DNA from: Oscarella lobularis
Lineage: Eukaryota; Porifera; Homoscleromorpha; Homosclerophorida; Oscarellidae
DNA: 64,000 nt
Reading direction: 5' to 3'
NCBI RefSeq assembly: GCF_947507565.1
Contig: NW_027077201.1
Coordinates: 62,001 to 126,000, forward strand
Shown here: positions 43,170-54,117 of the stretch, piece by piece
Layout of the letters: each line of letters opens with the position of its first letter
How positions within the stretch are numbered: the first letter of the stretch is position 1
Program-made: the position numbers and the translations under genes
Notes under the pieces: model-generated
The model's input: the letters and a program-made list of their open reading frames with translations, nothing else
Databases searched by the model: none
Told to the model about the DNA's origin: nothing

Positions 43170-44255
43170 GTCGACGCTGGGAGCTAAAATGCAATCTTTT
43201 GAGCTGATTTTTGTAGCACGAGCATGTCTCTACCTTTGGAGGAATCAAACGAAATCGGTCATAATCGATTTGGTTGAATCAAAAATGCGAAGCAAACGAA
43301 CAAAACTTCGCTCCCCTCGAAAACGCGGCTTTTGGTAAAAATCGCAGAAATCTTTCACCGTGCCGCCATCTCTCTCGAAGAGGCCAGCCCGCTCTCCTCA
43401 TTTAGACGGGGGCCCTCAAACAAATTTCATCATTACCGAAGGATACTACTTTATGGTCATTACTGTACCACGTTTTTCCTCCACATTCAATGCAAGGTTT
43501 GCCGTGAGTGCCACAAAACGAATTTTCAAATTATCGAAGACAAAAAAGATCAAAAAGATTTATTTTTCACTCTGGTTCTAAAGTGCCAGTCCTGCCAGAA
43601 CCGTTACTAATCTACTGCACTGCGCGTATACCACCTAGACAAAGTTTTCATGTCAATCGATGAGTAGTTTTGCTGCTGCTTTTATTTAACATACACATTG
43701 GATTTTGTATCATATAATTCAAGTTAGCCTAAAATTCAATCACTCATTTCTTTAAAATATTTTGAAAGGCCCTAACTACAACAACTGAAGAGATTCATGT
43801 TTAAAAACTACTTATTTGACGCTACAGCAATATGTTTTCTGTGATTTGTGTACATATGGAGCGTTTTCGGTAATTTGTGTACTGATGCAGAGTGATGCAA
43901 GAAAACCGAAACATTGCACGTGTAGGAGAGACTTGAGCAGAAATAATTCTAGTCGTTATCCCTTTCGTGAGAGCAGTGACATATCCTCGGGACTGGAGCC
44001 TGGACCTGCATCCAGAAAGGAGAATTTATTAATAAAATATGTTACTTTAAAGTTCATTTTACCGCCTCTTCTAGGATGGCATGACTGCAATGACGATTGC
44101 GTCTTTTTTGGTCAAGGCTGTTGCTCAATATCTTATCGATCACTGATTTGTCAATGTCAATGAACGAATTTAATGAGTCATAGGCCATTCAATTCCACTC
44201 TCTTCCCTGGTCTTATTGTATGAGTTGGATTTTTATTGTAGAAGCCTCAATGCAA
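43170..44255. other. No complete gene; one zinc-ribbon-like stretch
   Basis: At 43470-43610 on the plus strand a frame reads CKVCRECHKTNFQIIE and LVLKCQSCQNRY-stop, a CxxC..CxxC pattern seen near the N-terminus of several invertebrate mobile-element proteins. Nothing else is recognised. Confidence 0.35.
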
Positions 44256-44259
44256 ACGG

Positions 44260-44520
44260 CATTTTGAGAAGAGGACCCCATACGATCGATCTGCTTCAAA
44301 AAGACTTATACCCAACGCCGTACGTTTGCAAAAGAGCATTTGCGGTTACGAGACAAAATCAGATTCTTTTCTTTAGGATATTTTAGAAAACCCTCAAGAT
44401 CATATTCCGGTAAGATTATGTTTCTATGAAAGACATATTTTTTAGTGATCCGACGTTTTGCAGTTCAGCCCACTATACACCACTGCAAAAAGTCTTTCCG
44501 AAGAGATGCAAATGCATATC
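44260..44520 (+). pseudogene. Duplicated exon fragment B, copy 2 (unknown protein)
   Basis: Matches the minus strand of 5590-5850. It contains AAGAGCATTTGCGGTTACGA, a CTTTAG acceptor, DILENPQDHIP, a GTAAGA donor, and GAAAGACATATTTTTTAGTG. The intron-exon layout suggests that this is the copy closer to its parent gene. The protein is unknown. Confidence 0.45.
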
Positions 44521-44529
44521 GGTGAAAAG

Positions 44530-45165
44530 CAAAATGGAAGATTTAAATATCTTTTTTTAAATTTTTTATGCAGACATAATCTACGTTTACGAGCCCGGGG
44601 AAAAGGCGACGCGTAAAAGCAACAATAACTTTTTTGCTTTCAATTAACGAGTTTTTGTTAGGGGATCTGCAATTGAAGCACTTCCACGGTAGGCGGTATT
44701 TTAAGGTTAGATTAATATTTGAGCTTTTTTGTAGCACTCGTGCAAGCTAGCGACCTCAGTTCCAACGTTTCTCACTCGTCTTCGCCAAAGCGGAAAGCAA
44801 TGGCTTTGCTTAAAAACAGGTAAAACGTAAAACGTTGACCTTTATTTTCTCACAAGTTCATGTGTTTGTAAAAGAATAAAATACCCCAGAGAACAGTTAT
44901 CAAAGTTATACGAGCAAACGGCATCGGAATTTCCTGGCGTGAAACCAAGCAGCATAAAGACCAGCAACGCCAGATTTTGGAAACATCTTGGATTCCGAAC
45001 TATGTTCGGCCTTTTCTTGAGAAACATATTAGAGATCCGTATACAGTTCAAGAGTGATTTTGAAGAATTTTTTCCAATATTTCTGCTGTGTTGAATAGGC
45101 GGATAAGTTTTTCAAAATGGTAAAGCGCGACAAAAGATTTCATGACGTCTGGCTCATTATAAGTT
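44530..45165. other. No gene recognised
   Basis: The minus-strand frame at 44842-45051 and others have no motif. Confidence 0.3.
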
Positions 45166-45179
45166 GGTTTAACTTCTTA

Positions 45180-45735
45180 GGTGAAGCAAGTCATGGAACA
45201 TAAGTTTCAAGTGGTGGAGTATAGGAAGCACTTGCTTATCGACGCGGAAGATATTTTGAAGAAAGCGATAGAGTGCTTGAACCTCGTCTCGGTGATAAAA
45301 CTCTCGCCACGCTTCAGGGTTTGACCACTTCAACTGTTTATTATTATTCTGACTCTGTTTTAGGATTTTGACTTCGTTTCCGCTGTAGAAACCCAAATGA
45401 CTATCGTAAAGTCCGTCTTTGACGCCCTGATGGAAGTCCAGCGTCTCTGGATTTCCTTGGAGAGGCTATTCAGCGAAACGATAGCCGTTGAAGATCTTCG
45501 AAATGAAAATTTCCACTTTCGCTGGTAAACCATATGAGACTCGTCTTTTCGACTAAAGACATTATTTTTGTTGAAGCATAAGCGCGGAGTTTCTAAGCTT
45601 GATGAAAATTGTCAAGAAGTGTGGAGAAGTAAATTTGGTAATCGAAATCGCTAGAATTAAAACTCAGCTGGAACGATTAACCGAAAATCTGCCAAAAATC
45701 CGAAAAGCACTGGGTGAATACTTAGAAACTAAATT
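45180..45735 (+). pseudogene. Dynein heavy chain (DHC_N2) fragment, copy 2
   Basis: Dynein heavy chains are microtubule motors; DHC_N2 forms the linker. Here VMEHKFQVVEYRKHLLIDA and EDILKKAIECL are followed by a stop-bearing stretch, then an exon from a TTTTAG acceptor with VETQMTIVKSVFDALMEVQ, LWISLERLFSE, EDLRNENFHF. A later piece reads LVIEIARIKTQLERLTENL and IRKALGEYLETK, which matches the conserved L..c.KaL.eYLe.Kr motif before the FPRF segment. The order is right for a linker region, but exon ends and frames are damaged and nothing of the motor follows. Confidence 0.55.
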
Positions 45736-45736
45736 A

Positions 45737-45824
45737 ATGCAGAACTTATTTTGAATAAATGCAGCATTTATTCTGAACAAATGTAGAACTTATTCTAAAT
45801 AAATGCAGCATTTATTCTGTCAAA
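45737..45824. repeat. 22 bp tandem repeat, four copies
   Basis: ATGCAG(A/C)A(C/T)TTATTCTGAA-type units repeat four times exactly in register. Odd and even copies resemble each other, so a 44 bp dimer was probably duplicated. Confidence 0.8.
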
Positions 45825-45829
45825 CACCA

Positions 45830-47555
45830 AATTATGTCGCAGCAGCGCGTCACTAAGCGTGTTTTAGGCTGCGATCATTGCGATTTTGAAAAAGCGATTT
45901 CTCTTACGCGAGCAAATCGGCTATTTTGATCGACCGGAAATCGTACGCGGCCCGATTCCTTCAAAAGCGAAACGCTTCGTGGCTCGCGAATAGGCCGATA
46001 AGGTAGACAAGACACGTATCTTTATTATAAAAAAAGACAAAAAAATAAAATTTTTGCATAGGTGGGCGTATCCTTTTACACAACCTTAATTCTTTTAAAG
46101 CACCTGGGAGACTTTCATGGGCGTCGCGACAGGTCCGGCAGACCCGGCAGCTGCCGGACCAACTTTTTTGCCAAAGCATCCTAGCTCGTCTAATTTTAGT
46201 AATGCCGGCAACAAATTCAACAAGCGAGAGAAGCTTTTCCGCGGTGCGACTGCTAAAAACCTGGCTGCGTAGCACCATGAATCAATAGCGATAATAAAAA
46301 TACTTTAAGAGAGGCCTGGCCAATAAAATAAGGAGGCGTGGTCCAAAAAATTTTTCCGTGCTTCGCGCGGGACTATTTTTGCCGGACCAATATCCCAAAC
46401 CTCGCGACGCCCCTGACTTTGCCTTGCCAATAACCAGGCTTGTAATTCCTCGCCCGTCCACTAACAGCTTATTAACATAGCCGTAAGAAGATCCCTCGCG
46501 TTTTTCCTCCTTTGACAGCTGTCTTCTTTGAGAACTAAAAATTTGCTCGGAAGATTCTTAAAAATAATCCTGTTTTGTCTAAATTGCAGATGCTCTCCGG
46601 AGAGTCTCCTTCACAATTTTTTTTATTCTGGTTAACCAATCGGCTACTGTCTCTTTGTTTACAGAATCTGACTCTCCGGAAAGTGTTAAAAACAAAACGT
46701 TGTTGCGTTTCGAAACGACTCTAACCATCCGCTTAAAGCTTTAAATTCATTTCTTTTAATTGGCTTGAAATCATTAATGCCTTTTTTTAAAACAGAGGTC
46801 CGGAAATAGGTACATTTTAGACCGGGCTTTTACAAACTATTCAAGAGTTAATTTGTTGATTAACTCGTTGCCCGTCGTAGATAGCTTCTGTCGTTTTTGA
46901 ACTTGGGAGGCCCCGGATGAATAGTCACTAAGGATCTCTTCTTTCTGCTTTAGAATTTCTTGAATTTGAGTTTTGACACCGTCAAATTCCTTTGCGATCT
47001 AGCGAGCGACGTTGGTATGAATAAAATACGAGCACTAATTGGCAAAGTCTATCGACGCTATTTGAGAGAAACCTAACAAGAATTGCATCAAATATTAAGT
47101 GCTGCAAAATTTGCAGAAAAGAAGTTTTAGTGGATGGAAATGGTATCACAAACACTTTAAGTGGATTAGGTTATTTTGTTAGCAGACCGCCCATCTGTCG
47201 CCCTTTCCAGAACTCTCACGCGGTCTTTGAGCGATAAAGCTTTTCGTTTTTTTGCCGACGTACTCGAAATCGATTCGACGACGCGCAAAAACGGACGTAG
47301 GAGGAAAAGAAGGTTAGGGTGTGTCGCACTGACAGTTGACTTCACGCTAAGGTAGATTGCGCTAAATCTCCATGGAACTGGCGACGCTGGTGCTCAGTAC
47401 TTAAATGTAGAATTTATTTAAACGGTTGTGCACTCCCGGCCAAATCCAGTTTGTTAGCACTAACCTGGGCTGCTAAGTCAACCCTCATACGAGAGTAAGA
47501 ATTCAGTTGCACGTGTTCCCGTTTCAACTTCACAAACCGCTGCTGCTTTCGGACA
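45830..47555. other. No gene recognised; possible MITE inside
   Basis: GGGCGTCGCGA at 46118 and its reverse complement ending at 46415 could be ends of a roughly 300 bp hAT-like MITE (CAGGGGCGT-type ends, GGTCCGGCA inside both). The minus-strand frame at 45961-46278 has no sure motif. A CTCTCCGGAGAG palindrome lies at about 46593. Confidence 0.35.
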
Positions 47556-47563
47556 TAAACCGA

Positions 47564-48500
47564 TGTCTTTCGAGCAGTTCAAGCAATTGCTGGTATGTTG
47601 TCAGTTTTTCGTTGATCCAAAAAGAGATGCTTTATCGATAAATCGGACAAAAAAGCTGTCAGAATTGACACATTCACAGTCATGTACAATAGAGCCTTTG
47701 CAAGCGCTACTGTGCGGTCGTCCACATGCAAAATTCTAACAACAAAACAGAATACACGCTGCAGGGCATGTATTCGAAAAAGAGCCGTCCTTCGTGTCTA
47801 CTTGGCAAGACAAGGCAAACGTGCCATTGCCTCTATTCCCTTTACTGGGAATACCTTCCTAACACCTCCAGACAAGTGCTCTAAATTGAAACGTCTGGCA
47901 AAGAAGGCTTGCAGGCAAAGCGTTGATGTGCAGCAGGACTTGTCAGACAAAGTGCAGAAGATCGCTAACGAACACACGGAGGAAGTTTGCTCCGAAATTG
48001 CTCCATGAAATTTTGAACGACTATTTTGGAAGCAGCAGGTTGCAGCGACAAAGTGCAAAGGCAAAACAGGGCGCAGGTAGCACCCGCTCATGATCAGGTG
48101 GGCGATGAGCATAAAGGTGCAAATCATCTTCTACCTATCGCACACTGTCGACTTCCGGTTTCTTATATATTTCCACGGAGTGGACACTTTTTGACTACAT
48201 CAACTTCAGAGATTGTCACGCTGGCGATAATCCTGCGCTGAACAACGAGCTTGCTGATTATGCTAAAATTAGAAAGCTATTGTGCATAGAGAATTTTTTT
48301 TCTTGTCTTTCGATGAGCTTCTGGTGAAGGAAGATGTGGTTTACGACAAGCACACGGGAAAAATTTTTGGGTTTATGAACTGGGGATCTGTCAGTAATGA
48401 CTTGACGAAGGTGAAGCAGTCTACTCAATCCCAACAAAAGTCTATAAATGTTACTGAAGTCGCCACTCACATGCTTGTCCTAATTGTTCGTGGCATTTAA
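47564..48500 (+). pseudogene. P-element-like transposase (Tnp_P_element type)
   Basis: The sequence reads TVRSSTCKILTTKQNTRC, CRACIRKRAVLRVYLARQ, LKRLAKKACRQSVDV, a stop, NFERLFWKQQVAATK, HPLMIRWAMSI, then LFDYINFRDCHAGDN and, after a frame change, LSFDELLVKEDVVYDKHTGK, IFGFMNWGSVSND and HMLVLIVRGI-stop. The FDE..YDKHTG..GF.N segment with its Asp is the start of the RNase-H-like core of THAP9/P-element-type transposases. Frames change at least three times. The C-terminal half is absent because unrelated Helitron helicase sequence begins at about 48580. Confidence 0.65.
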
Positions 48501-48579
48501 GCAACGCTAAAAATAATAATTTTTAACAATCTAAAACAAGCAAAAAACATCATAATGTGTAGAACTACTTAACTTCAAT

Positions 48580-49230
48580 TGCTTGAAGAATTCTAACAAA
48601 CCTTTGGCTGTGATTAACGCTGATCACAACTGCATCGAGGCCAAGAATGCCAAAGAAGAAGGCGCTGGCGGACTTTATGCACGCGTTCGTCTTTGCGAAG
48701 GCGCGCGTGTTATGCTCACATCGAATCTCGTCAACGGATCGATGGGATACGTAGTGGCAACTTTGTACCAACCCGGTGCAAAACCGCCAGCACTTCCAAC
48801 AGCTATCGTTGTTTGAATGGACAAATACGAAGGCCCAACATGAGGCGGAAAACGCTGCGTTCCCATATGGCCAATCGAGCGCACATGGCCCAGTTCAACG
48901 GGCAATAGAAAAATTTCATGCAAGCGGCAACAGCTACCCAATCAATTGGCATCGGCTGTCACCGTGCACAAATCGCAAGGTCTCACACTAGATCGTGCGG
49001 TCATTAACATACGCAAGCGCGAATTTGCACCTTTAATAACCTAAGTGCGATTTTGCAAAGTGCGGCATATTAATTATTGCCTAATTCAAAGCTTTGATCA
49101 CGCTCGAATTGCTAATTTGAGCAAATCAAAAAGCTATAATAAGCGACTGAGCAAAGACGAGCGCCTAGACGGTCTAGCTAGGCGTACTGGAAAAAAAATT
49201 TCAGTCGTTCGCCACAAGTACCAACGATGA
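48580..49230 (+). pseudogene. Helitron/PIF1 helicase, C-terminal part
   Basis: A single frame with internal stops reads LAVINADHNCIEAKNAK, LCEGARVMLTSNLVNGSMGY, PALPTAIVV, stop, MDKYEGPT, stop, QLPNQLASAVTVHKSQGLTL and DRAVINIRKREF, then KVRHINYCLIQSFDHARIAN. These are the last motifs (V and VI) of PIF1-type helicases. The frame is kept for about 215 codons with three stop codons, so decay is recent or moderate. The following lysine-rich linker and OTU domain are on the same strand. Confidence 0.85.
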
Positions 49231-49299
49231 TACTAAAAAGTTTTTCAAACATCTGGAAAATGAAGAATTAGTGATTGACAAAGAGGAGCATAGCGATCA

Positions 49300-49950
49300 T
49301 ACATACAGAAAACAATGATCGTTGACAACGACAATGCGACGGACAGAATTGATGATAATGATACCATCAAAGTTACTAAAACAACGGCTAAAAAAGGTCA
49401 TGCTAAAAAACCTAAAGGCAAATGTGCAAGTCGTGCCCGCCCAAGTGTGCCGTTGCTACCAGCTGCAAAGAAACGCCGGATCACTACTCCACCGTCTCCG
49501 AACCCTTTTCTGCTGGAAATGAGGCGAAAGCAAGAATCTATATAGAAGGAGACGGAATCTGCTACTTTCAAACAGTGTCGAAAGCCGCATTTGAAACTGA
49601 AGATCGCCATTTAGCAATTCGGCTACAGATTATCAATTTTATGGCAGAATACAACAAGTCTGTCTTTAAAATGCTCAACAAGGACTGTGAAGTCCACATT
49701 TCAAACGAACGACAAAAAGGAGCTTGGGCAACCCAAGCTGAAATTCACGCAACTGCAACGCTTTTTCAAATTGACGTTAGAGTATTTACATGGATAAAGA
49801 GTGGGCGTCAAATACATACAAACCGAGGCTTAATATAAATGTTCCGGCGCTGATTCGGCTGTCCGTGAACAGAATAGAGATACCACATTGTAGAAACCAT
49901 TTTTATCTGATTGAACCCATCGATCAAAGTGAGTTGGCTTTGGTTTCTCC
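49300..49950 (+). pseudogene. OTU-type cysteine protease domain (Helitron-associated)
   Basis: OTU enzymes are cysteine proteases that cut ubiquitin chains; many animal Helitrons carry one of unknown purpose. After a basic linker (TTAKKGHAKKPKGK) the frame shifts into IYIEGDGICYFQTVSKA, where D-G-x-C is the catalytic Cys motif, then ERQKGAWATQAEIHATATLF. A second shift leads to RLSVNRIEIPHCRNHFYLIE, with the catalytic His before the final hydrophobic strand. All three landmarks are visible but two frameshifts break the gene. Confidence 0.75.
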
Positions 49951-49954
49951 GCGC

Positions 49955-50206
49955 GAAAGTGCAAAAGCGTGCTACAAGCCAAAGCTGTTGTGCTCTTCCT
50001 GAGCAGCTAATGAAGCTGACCTGCTGATGGCCAAAGAACAATAGCTGTGTCGGCAGGTAAGAGAAGGCATTCCAATAAAATGCCTTTGTGAAGGCGTCAT
50101 TGTTGTCACTTCCAGAATCGGATGACAATATGAAAATAACGGATGCGTATCTCCTATAATAATGAATGAAAAGATTAGGTGTGCTAAGCTACTGAAAGCT
50201 GCTGTC
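49955..50206. other. Junction between the Helitron piece and the minus-strand gene
   Basis: No motif. The two convergent fragments meet here. Confidence 0.3.
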
Positions 50207-51168
50207 TTACGACTGAAGTGACATTCCACAGGAATTGCTGTGAGTAATTTGGGGTTTCTTTTTTGCCTCTTGCAGTACAACTTCATCCTCCTTGATTCGT
50301 GCTGTCGGGCATCTTTTTCTACGAGACGTCGTTGTGCTCTCGCTGTCGCTGCTGAAATCCTTCGTGGACTGCGAGTGAAGAGCAAATACCACATTAGTGC
50401 AATAAGGTTTACAGATAGCAATTGCTTATTGCATAAAACGTAAATAGTTTTTTGACAAAATAGCTTTTTGGCAGTGGCGCCGTTGAGGACTTGGTCCGGA
50501 GCAAGATTTGGCTTCAAAAGACGTTTTCCAACAGGCATAAGAAAATGCAACCTGTCATAGATCAGTTAAACATATATAAACTGCAAAGTGAAAGCATTAA
50601 TATTAACGAACTCGACGTCTTTGAATAGCGGGCGCAATTTTGCATGAAATCCTTTTTGAATTTCCTCTCTTAAAGTTCCTTCGTCCCAGCCAAAGTCGAT
50701 ACTGAATAAGTTGAGGACAAATCCGCCTGCAAGCAATTTACGGCGGGCGTGAGTCGGTACATTTTCGCAATCCTGCGACGGTAGCAGGACGACGTCTCTG
50801 GTGAAGGCGTAGACTGATGGGCGACCGGGCTTTTTTATGTCGCGCCTGCTATCGCGCTTGCGTTTCCCTTTTCGATCTCGTAATGACGACTTCCCTCTCA
50901 AAACAGAAGCCAATTCGGCCTCCACTGACGTTAAATTTTCCCTTCTTTGCGTTTCGTCGCTTGATTCCGCTGCCGACCTCGAAAAGCCCGAAACCATTTC
51001 TTTAAACCTGGGGTGATTCATGATGTGATTGGTGATTGCTTCGTGATCAAGATCATCGCTGACGCTTTGCTGGCGCGACATACTTAGAGACCGTGAAAAT
51101 CCTTTGTTCGTGGATGCGCAGCAGGAGCGGCTTAATTGCTTAATTAGAACTCTACCATCATTGGACAC
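50207..51168 (-). CDS. Multi-exon protein with a conserved N-terminal domain, 3' end lost
   Basis: The first exon starts MSNDGRVLIKQLSRSCC and includes MSRQQSVSDDLDHEAITNHI, a basic stretch, and RDVVLLPSQDCENVPTHA, LAGGFVLNLFSIDFGWDEGT. A later exon (from a TCGCAG acceptor near 50370) reads STKDFSSDSESTTTSRRKR and KEDEVVLQEAKKK. The LLP..VP..L..GL..EI..F pattern resembles the N-terminal region of the HECT gene at 28.6 kb (ICLSDND..NLGEKM), so it may be the start of a G2E3-like family member. No HECT domain follows. It stops next to the Helitron OTU fragment. Confidence 0.5.
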
Positions 51169-51210
51169 TTTTAATCATCCCGGATAAAACAGCGAGATCC
51201 GTGATGTCAT

Positions 51211-51950
51211 TCACATTGCAACACTGTTAGCTATCGTGCGCGCTCTCAAATAATGATGAATTCCATATCCGCCGTCGTCCATAAGAGGGTCAATCTCCAA
51301 TTCTAAACGGCGTCGAAATTCGTCGGGAACGTCTGCTCGTATGGGTTGCACGCGAACTTGCTTGATGTCTTCGCTCTCGCTTTCTTCATCGCCGCTGTCG
51401 CTTAAGACAGTGTTAGCATCTTTGTCAATTCCGTAGTCATCACTAACAGTAGCGAAGTCGACACTTGCATCCAATATGCCCCGAAGCCACATCTGATTAG
51501 GAGGAAGTCCACCTTCACGCCTAATTCGATGGTTGTTCCATTGATGAACAAATCTCTCGAGGCTGTTTGTGATTCTTGGCAGAAAAACGAAATGGAGGCA
51601 AAAAAGGTCATAGTCAGATGTGTGATCCAGTGTCGAAATATGTTCAAGGTGATAGAACACATTTTATATTCGCTGATGACAATCCTCTTGACCTCAACCC
51701 ATAAACGCTCTATGCGTTGGTTGTGCACGCTAGATCCAGCAATCACAGAGCTACGATTTAGTCCCCTCTGCTGTAACATAAACCGAGCAACGTCAACATT
51801 TTCACCTCCACGATCACACCTCACACGAGACGGTACACCAAATTTTGTCGTAGCATTTTCAAAAAGAGCGCAAACAGTTGCGGCTTTTGTTGTCAGCCAC
51901 GGAAAGGCACGTGATTAGACGACTGAAGCCTTCAATGCAGCCTCTTTTTA
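51211..51950 (-). pseudogene. Integrase-core (rve) protein, copy 2, C-terminal part
   Basis: Minus strand: [18 protein letters not shown], then [18 protein letters not shown] with the second catalytic Asp, [17 protein letters not shown] with the Glu, a one-base frameshift near 51665, and [34 protein letters not shown]. It ends IHHYLRARTIANSVAM-stop. This is the continuation of the N-terminal part at 53.2-54.0 kb, from which it is separated by about 1.2 kb of foreign sequence. Confidence 0.85.
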
Positions 51951-52372
51951 CTCTAATTTAATTAAGAAGAGCGTATGTGCGTCACACTGCCTAACCACGT
52001 TAGTTGGCTGGCCTTATTTTCAGCAAAAACCTACAATTAATTTGACCTCTTATGCGGCCCAGAGCTATAGCTACACCTCTCAACCTCTGCCCCTTCGGTC
52101 ACAAGGCCCATTTAGCCTCGCGTGCCAGGCTCTCCCCGTAGTGAAGCGCGTTAGCGCCCACTGAGCCTGGAGTCAGGAGTTGAGCCTGGCGCTCTGACCA
52201 GAGATTAATCTCTGCTCTGACGTCATTCCCTGCTTGTGGCACGTGATCGCCATTTTTTTTGCGTAGAGCCTCTGCTACAGCTTCGTACTGACCCCGAAGC
52301 ACGCGCAGGGTACCCTGACTTTCGCCGCACACACACACTGGTTCGACAGAGACCCTCCCACCAGGGCGCGCC

Positions 52373-52929
52373 ATGGATGGTGTTTGGGGAACAAGCGAAT
52401 TCGAAATGTCGACAGATGTGAGGTGCCGATTTTTTTAGAAATCAGAGGTGTTCAATCCTCCAGAAAGCCGAGTCGCTAAACGAAGTTTACGTCGCAAAAA
52501 TTCCAGTTTCTTATAAAAAGTGAAGTACATAATTGATTAATTAAATAAATAATTAAATAGGTTCACGTTCTTATTTTGATGGTTTAGTCCGGTGTGCGCA
52601 AATTTTTTTTATCCTGTGGAGAAGTCGTTAGCGTTGACTTGCTCCCGAAGAAAGAAAATTTTTCAACGCTGGCTGGGTAAGTTGAAACGGGTGTTTCTGG
52701 AATGGCAGGCTATTTTTTTCTTTTTAGCTTTGTGAGATTCAAGACGAGTGAAGGGGCTCTCACTGCTGTTACTCGTCTCCACCACGCCAAGATGGGCGGA
52801 AGAACCCTTGTTGTTCGCCCCTCTGATCGTTCAATTCAGCTGGAAAAGCAAAAAAAGGCTTTCAGCGATTTTGTCGAGGATGGAGGCGGCGATTTTGGAG
52901 ACGACGTTGACGATGAGACCTGTTGTTAA
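52373..52929 (+). CDS. Small single-RRM RNA-binding protein, about four exons
   Basis: Exon 1 gives MDGVWGTSEFEMSTD before a GTGAGG donor. The next exon reads QKAESLNEVYVAKIPVSYKK, with RNP2 in VYVAKIP. The third gives GVRKFFLSCGEVVSVDLLPK and ends at GTAAGT. The last, from a TTTTTAG acceptor at about 52726, gives FVRFKTSEGALTAV with RNP1, GGRTLVVRPSDR, and an acidic tail ending DDETCC-stop. Both RNP motifs of an RRM fold are present. The junction between exons 2 and 3 does not fall cleanly in frame as I read it, so one exon edge is uncertain or broken. It is inserted in the opposite orientation inside the integrase gene. Confidence 0.65.
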
Positions 52930-52956
52930 CTGGCTGTCTTTGGTTCTGTTCTTGTA

Positions 52957-53044
52957 GTCGTTGTAGCCGTTGTAGCCGTTGTAGCCGTTGTAGCCGTTGT
53001 AGTCGTTGTAGCCGTTGTAGTCGTTGTAGTCGTTGTAGTCGTTG
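52957..53044. repeat. 9 bp minisatellite GTTGTAGYC
   Basis: About ten units of GTTGTAGCC or GTTGTAGTC in tandem directly after the RRM gene stop. Frames through it are artefacts. Confidence 0.9.
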
Positions 53045-53174
53045 CAATTAATTAAGTGAAAAAGATAATTTCCGACAAACACTCGCAGCTCATTCATACA
53101 ACCGTCACCGCTCATGTCGTGACGTAATCAAACCCGCTGGCCTTGTCAATTTAGCCGTGTATCACCATTTTCCA

Positions 53175-53995
53175 CTGTATCAGTTTATGGTTGCCGTCAA
53201 AGTGCCTAAAAATGTGTGTAGTCAGATGTCATGTACTTTCCATTACCACAGTGCGTTTGGTCCGGCAACGCGGTACTGTCGACGAACGATAGAGAATGAT
53301 CGTCTCAGCGACCGATTGATCGGATCAATGCGTCGAAGCTTTTGTTGCAGACGTCTGCGCTAAACACAAAAGCCTTGGGAGGCAAGAGCGCCGTCGATGC
53401 AAACTTCGCCAGATTCTGGAGATTCTTGAAGTATTTCCTGGACCGCCTTGTCGAGTTTGTCATCATCACAAATGGAGTAAACATCAGCTCCGATTGGCAG
53501 ACCGTGATCAATCCTTCTTCGTTTTAAAGTTCGCTGAGACACTCCAAGAGCCTCTGCTACGCTAACCCACGTGCCAAGGATAAAGTGCAATTAATTGATA
53601 TCTTCCGGGTTGATGTCTAATCTTGAACGGCCTATAGTTTTTTCGGGCTGTACACATGACGAAAATGAAACATGTTGATCAGTGTTGTCGTGCAACATGG
53701 ATTCCAGCGTATCCTCTAGTAATGTTTCTTTAGAACGACATTCAGCACGCATATCAGCGATAAGATGCCATAAAGAAGACGATGTACATTGGGAATGTAG
53801 TACACCTACAACATCGGAAGTAAGGAATGCCCAAGCAATTAAAGCGCAGCTTCCGCTTTCACCCAAGAGGTGACTGGCTTGCTCCATCTTTCCTAAGGCG
53901 GCAGATATAGCAGAAGGGTGACGAGTCAGTAATGCGCGATCGCATTCTCGCAGAGGCGAAGGAAGAGAACTGATGAAGTCGCGAACGTCAGCCAT
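53175..53995 (-). pseudogene. Integrase-core (rve) protein, copy 2, N-terminal part
   Basis: The ATG at 53995 opens MADVRDFISSLPSPLRECDR. The frame runs to DINPEDIN, has one TAA, then continues in the same frame with the HTH segment (WVSVAEALGVSQRTLKRRRI) and GALASQGFCV, a TAG in place of a Gln codon, and LRRIDPINRSLRRSF, RRQYRVAGPNALW. A GTAATG..TTTTAG intron leads to HFDGNHKLIQWKMVIHG with the first catalytic Asp. It parallels the intact gene at 32.0-33.6 kb in layout and intron position, with two point stops. Confidence 0.8.
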
Positions 53996-54117
53996 TTTTG
54001 CGTGAGGTCGCGCAGGCGCAGTAAGAGAGGCTTATGATAATGGCAATGACGACGACTACGAATAATGATGATGAGAATGATGATGACAAAGAAATAAACT
54101 CTTTTGCATGAAAATAA

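Larger units (their letters stand above)
51950..53145. mobile_element. Insertion that splits integrase copy 2
   Basis: The integrase frame breaks after MVIHG (53145 side) and resumes with GCIEGFSRL (51950 side), so the intervening 1.2 kb is an insertion or rearranged segment. It carries the plus-strand RRM gene and a GTTGTAGCC minisatellite. No terminal inverted repeats were spotted. Confidence 0.55.

Noticed and set aside
46118..46415. Definite hAT MITE
   Set aside because: Inverted ends match over only about 11 bp and no target duplication is seen, so it is noted as possible only.
52831..53115. Asn/Tyr/Gly repeat protein on the minus strand
   Set aside because: Translation of the GTTGTAGYC minisatellite.
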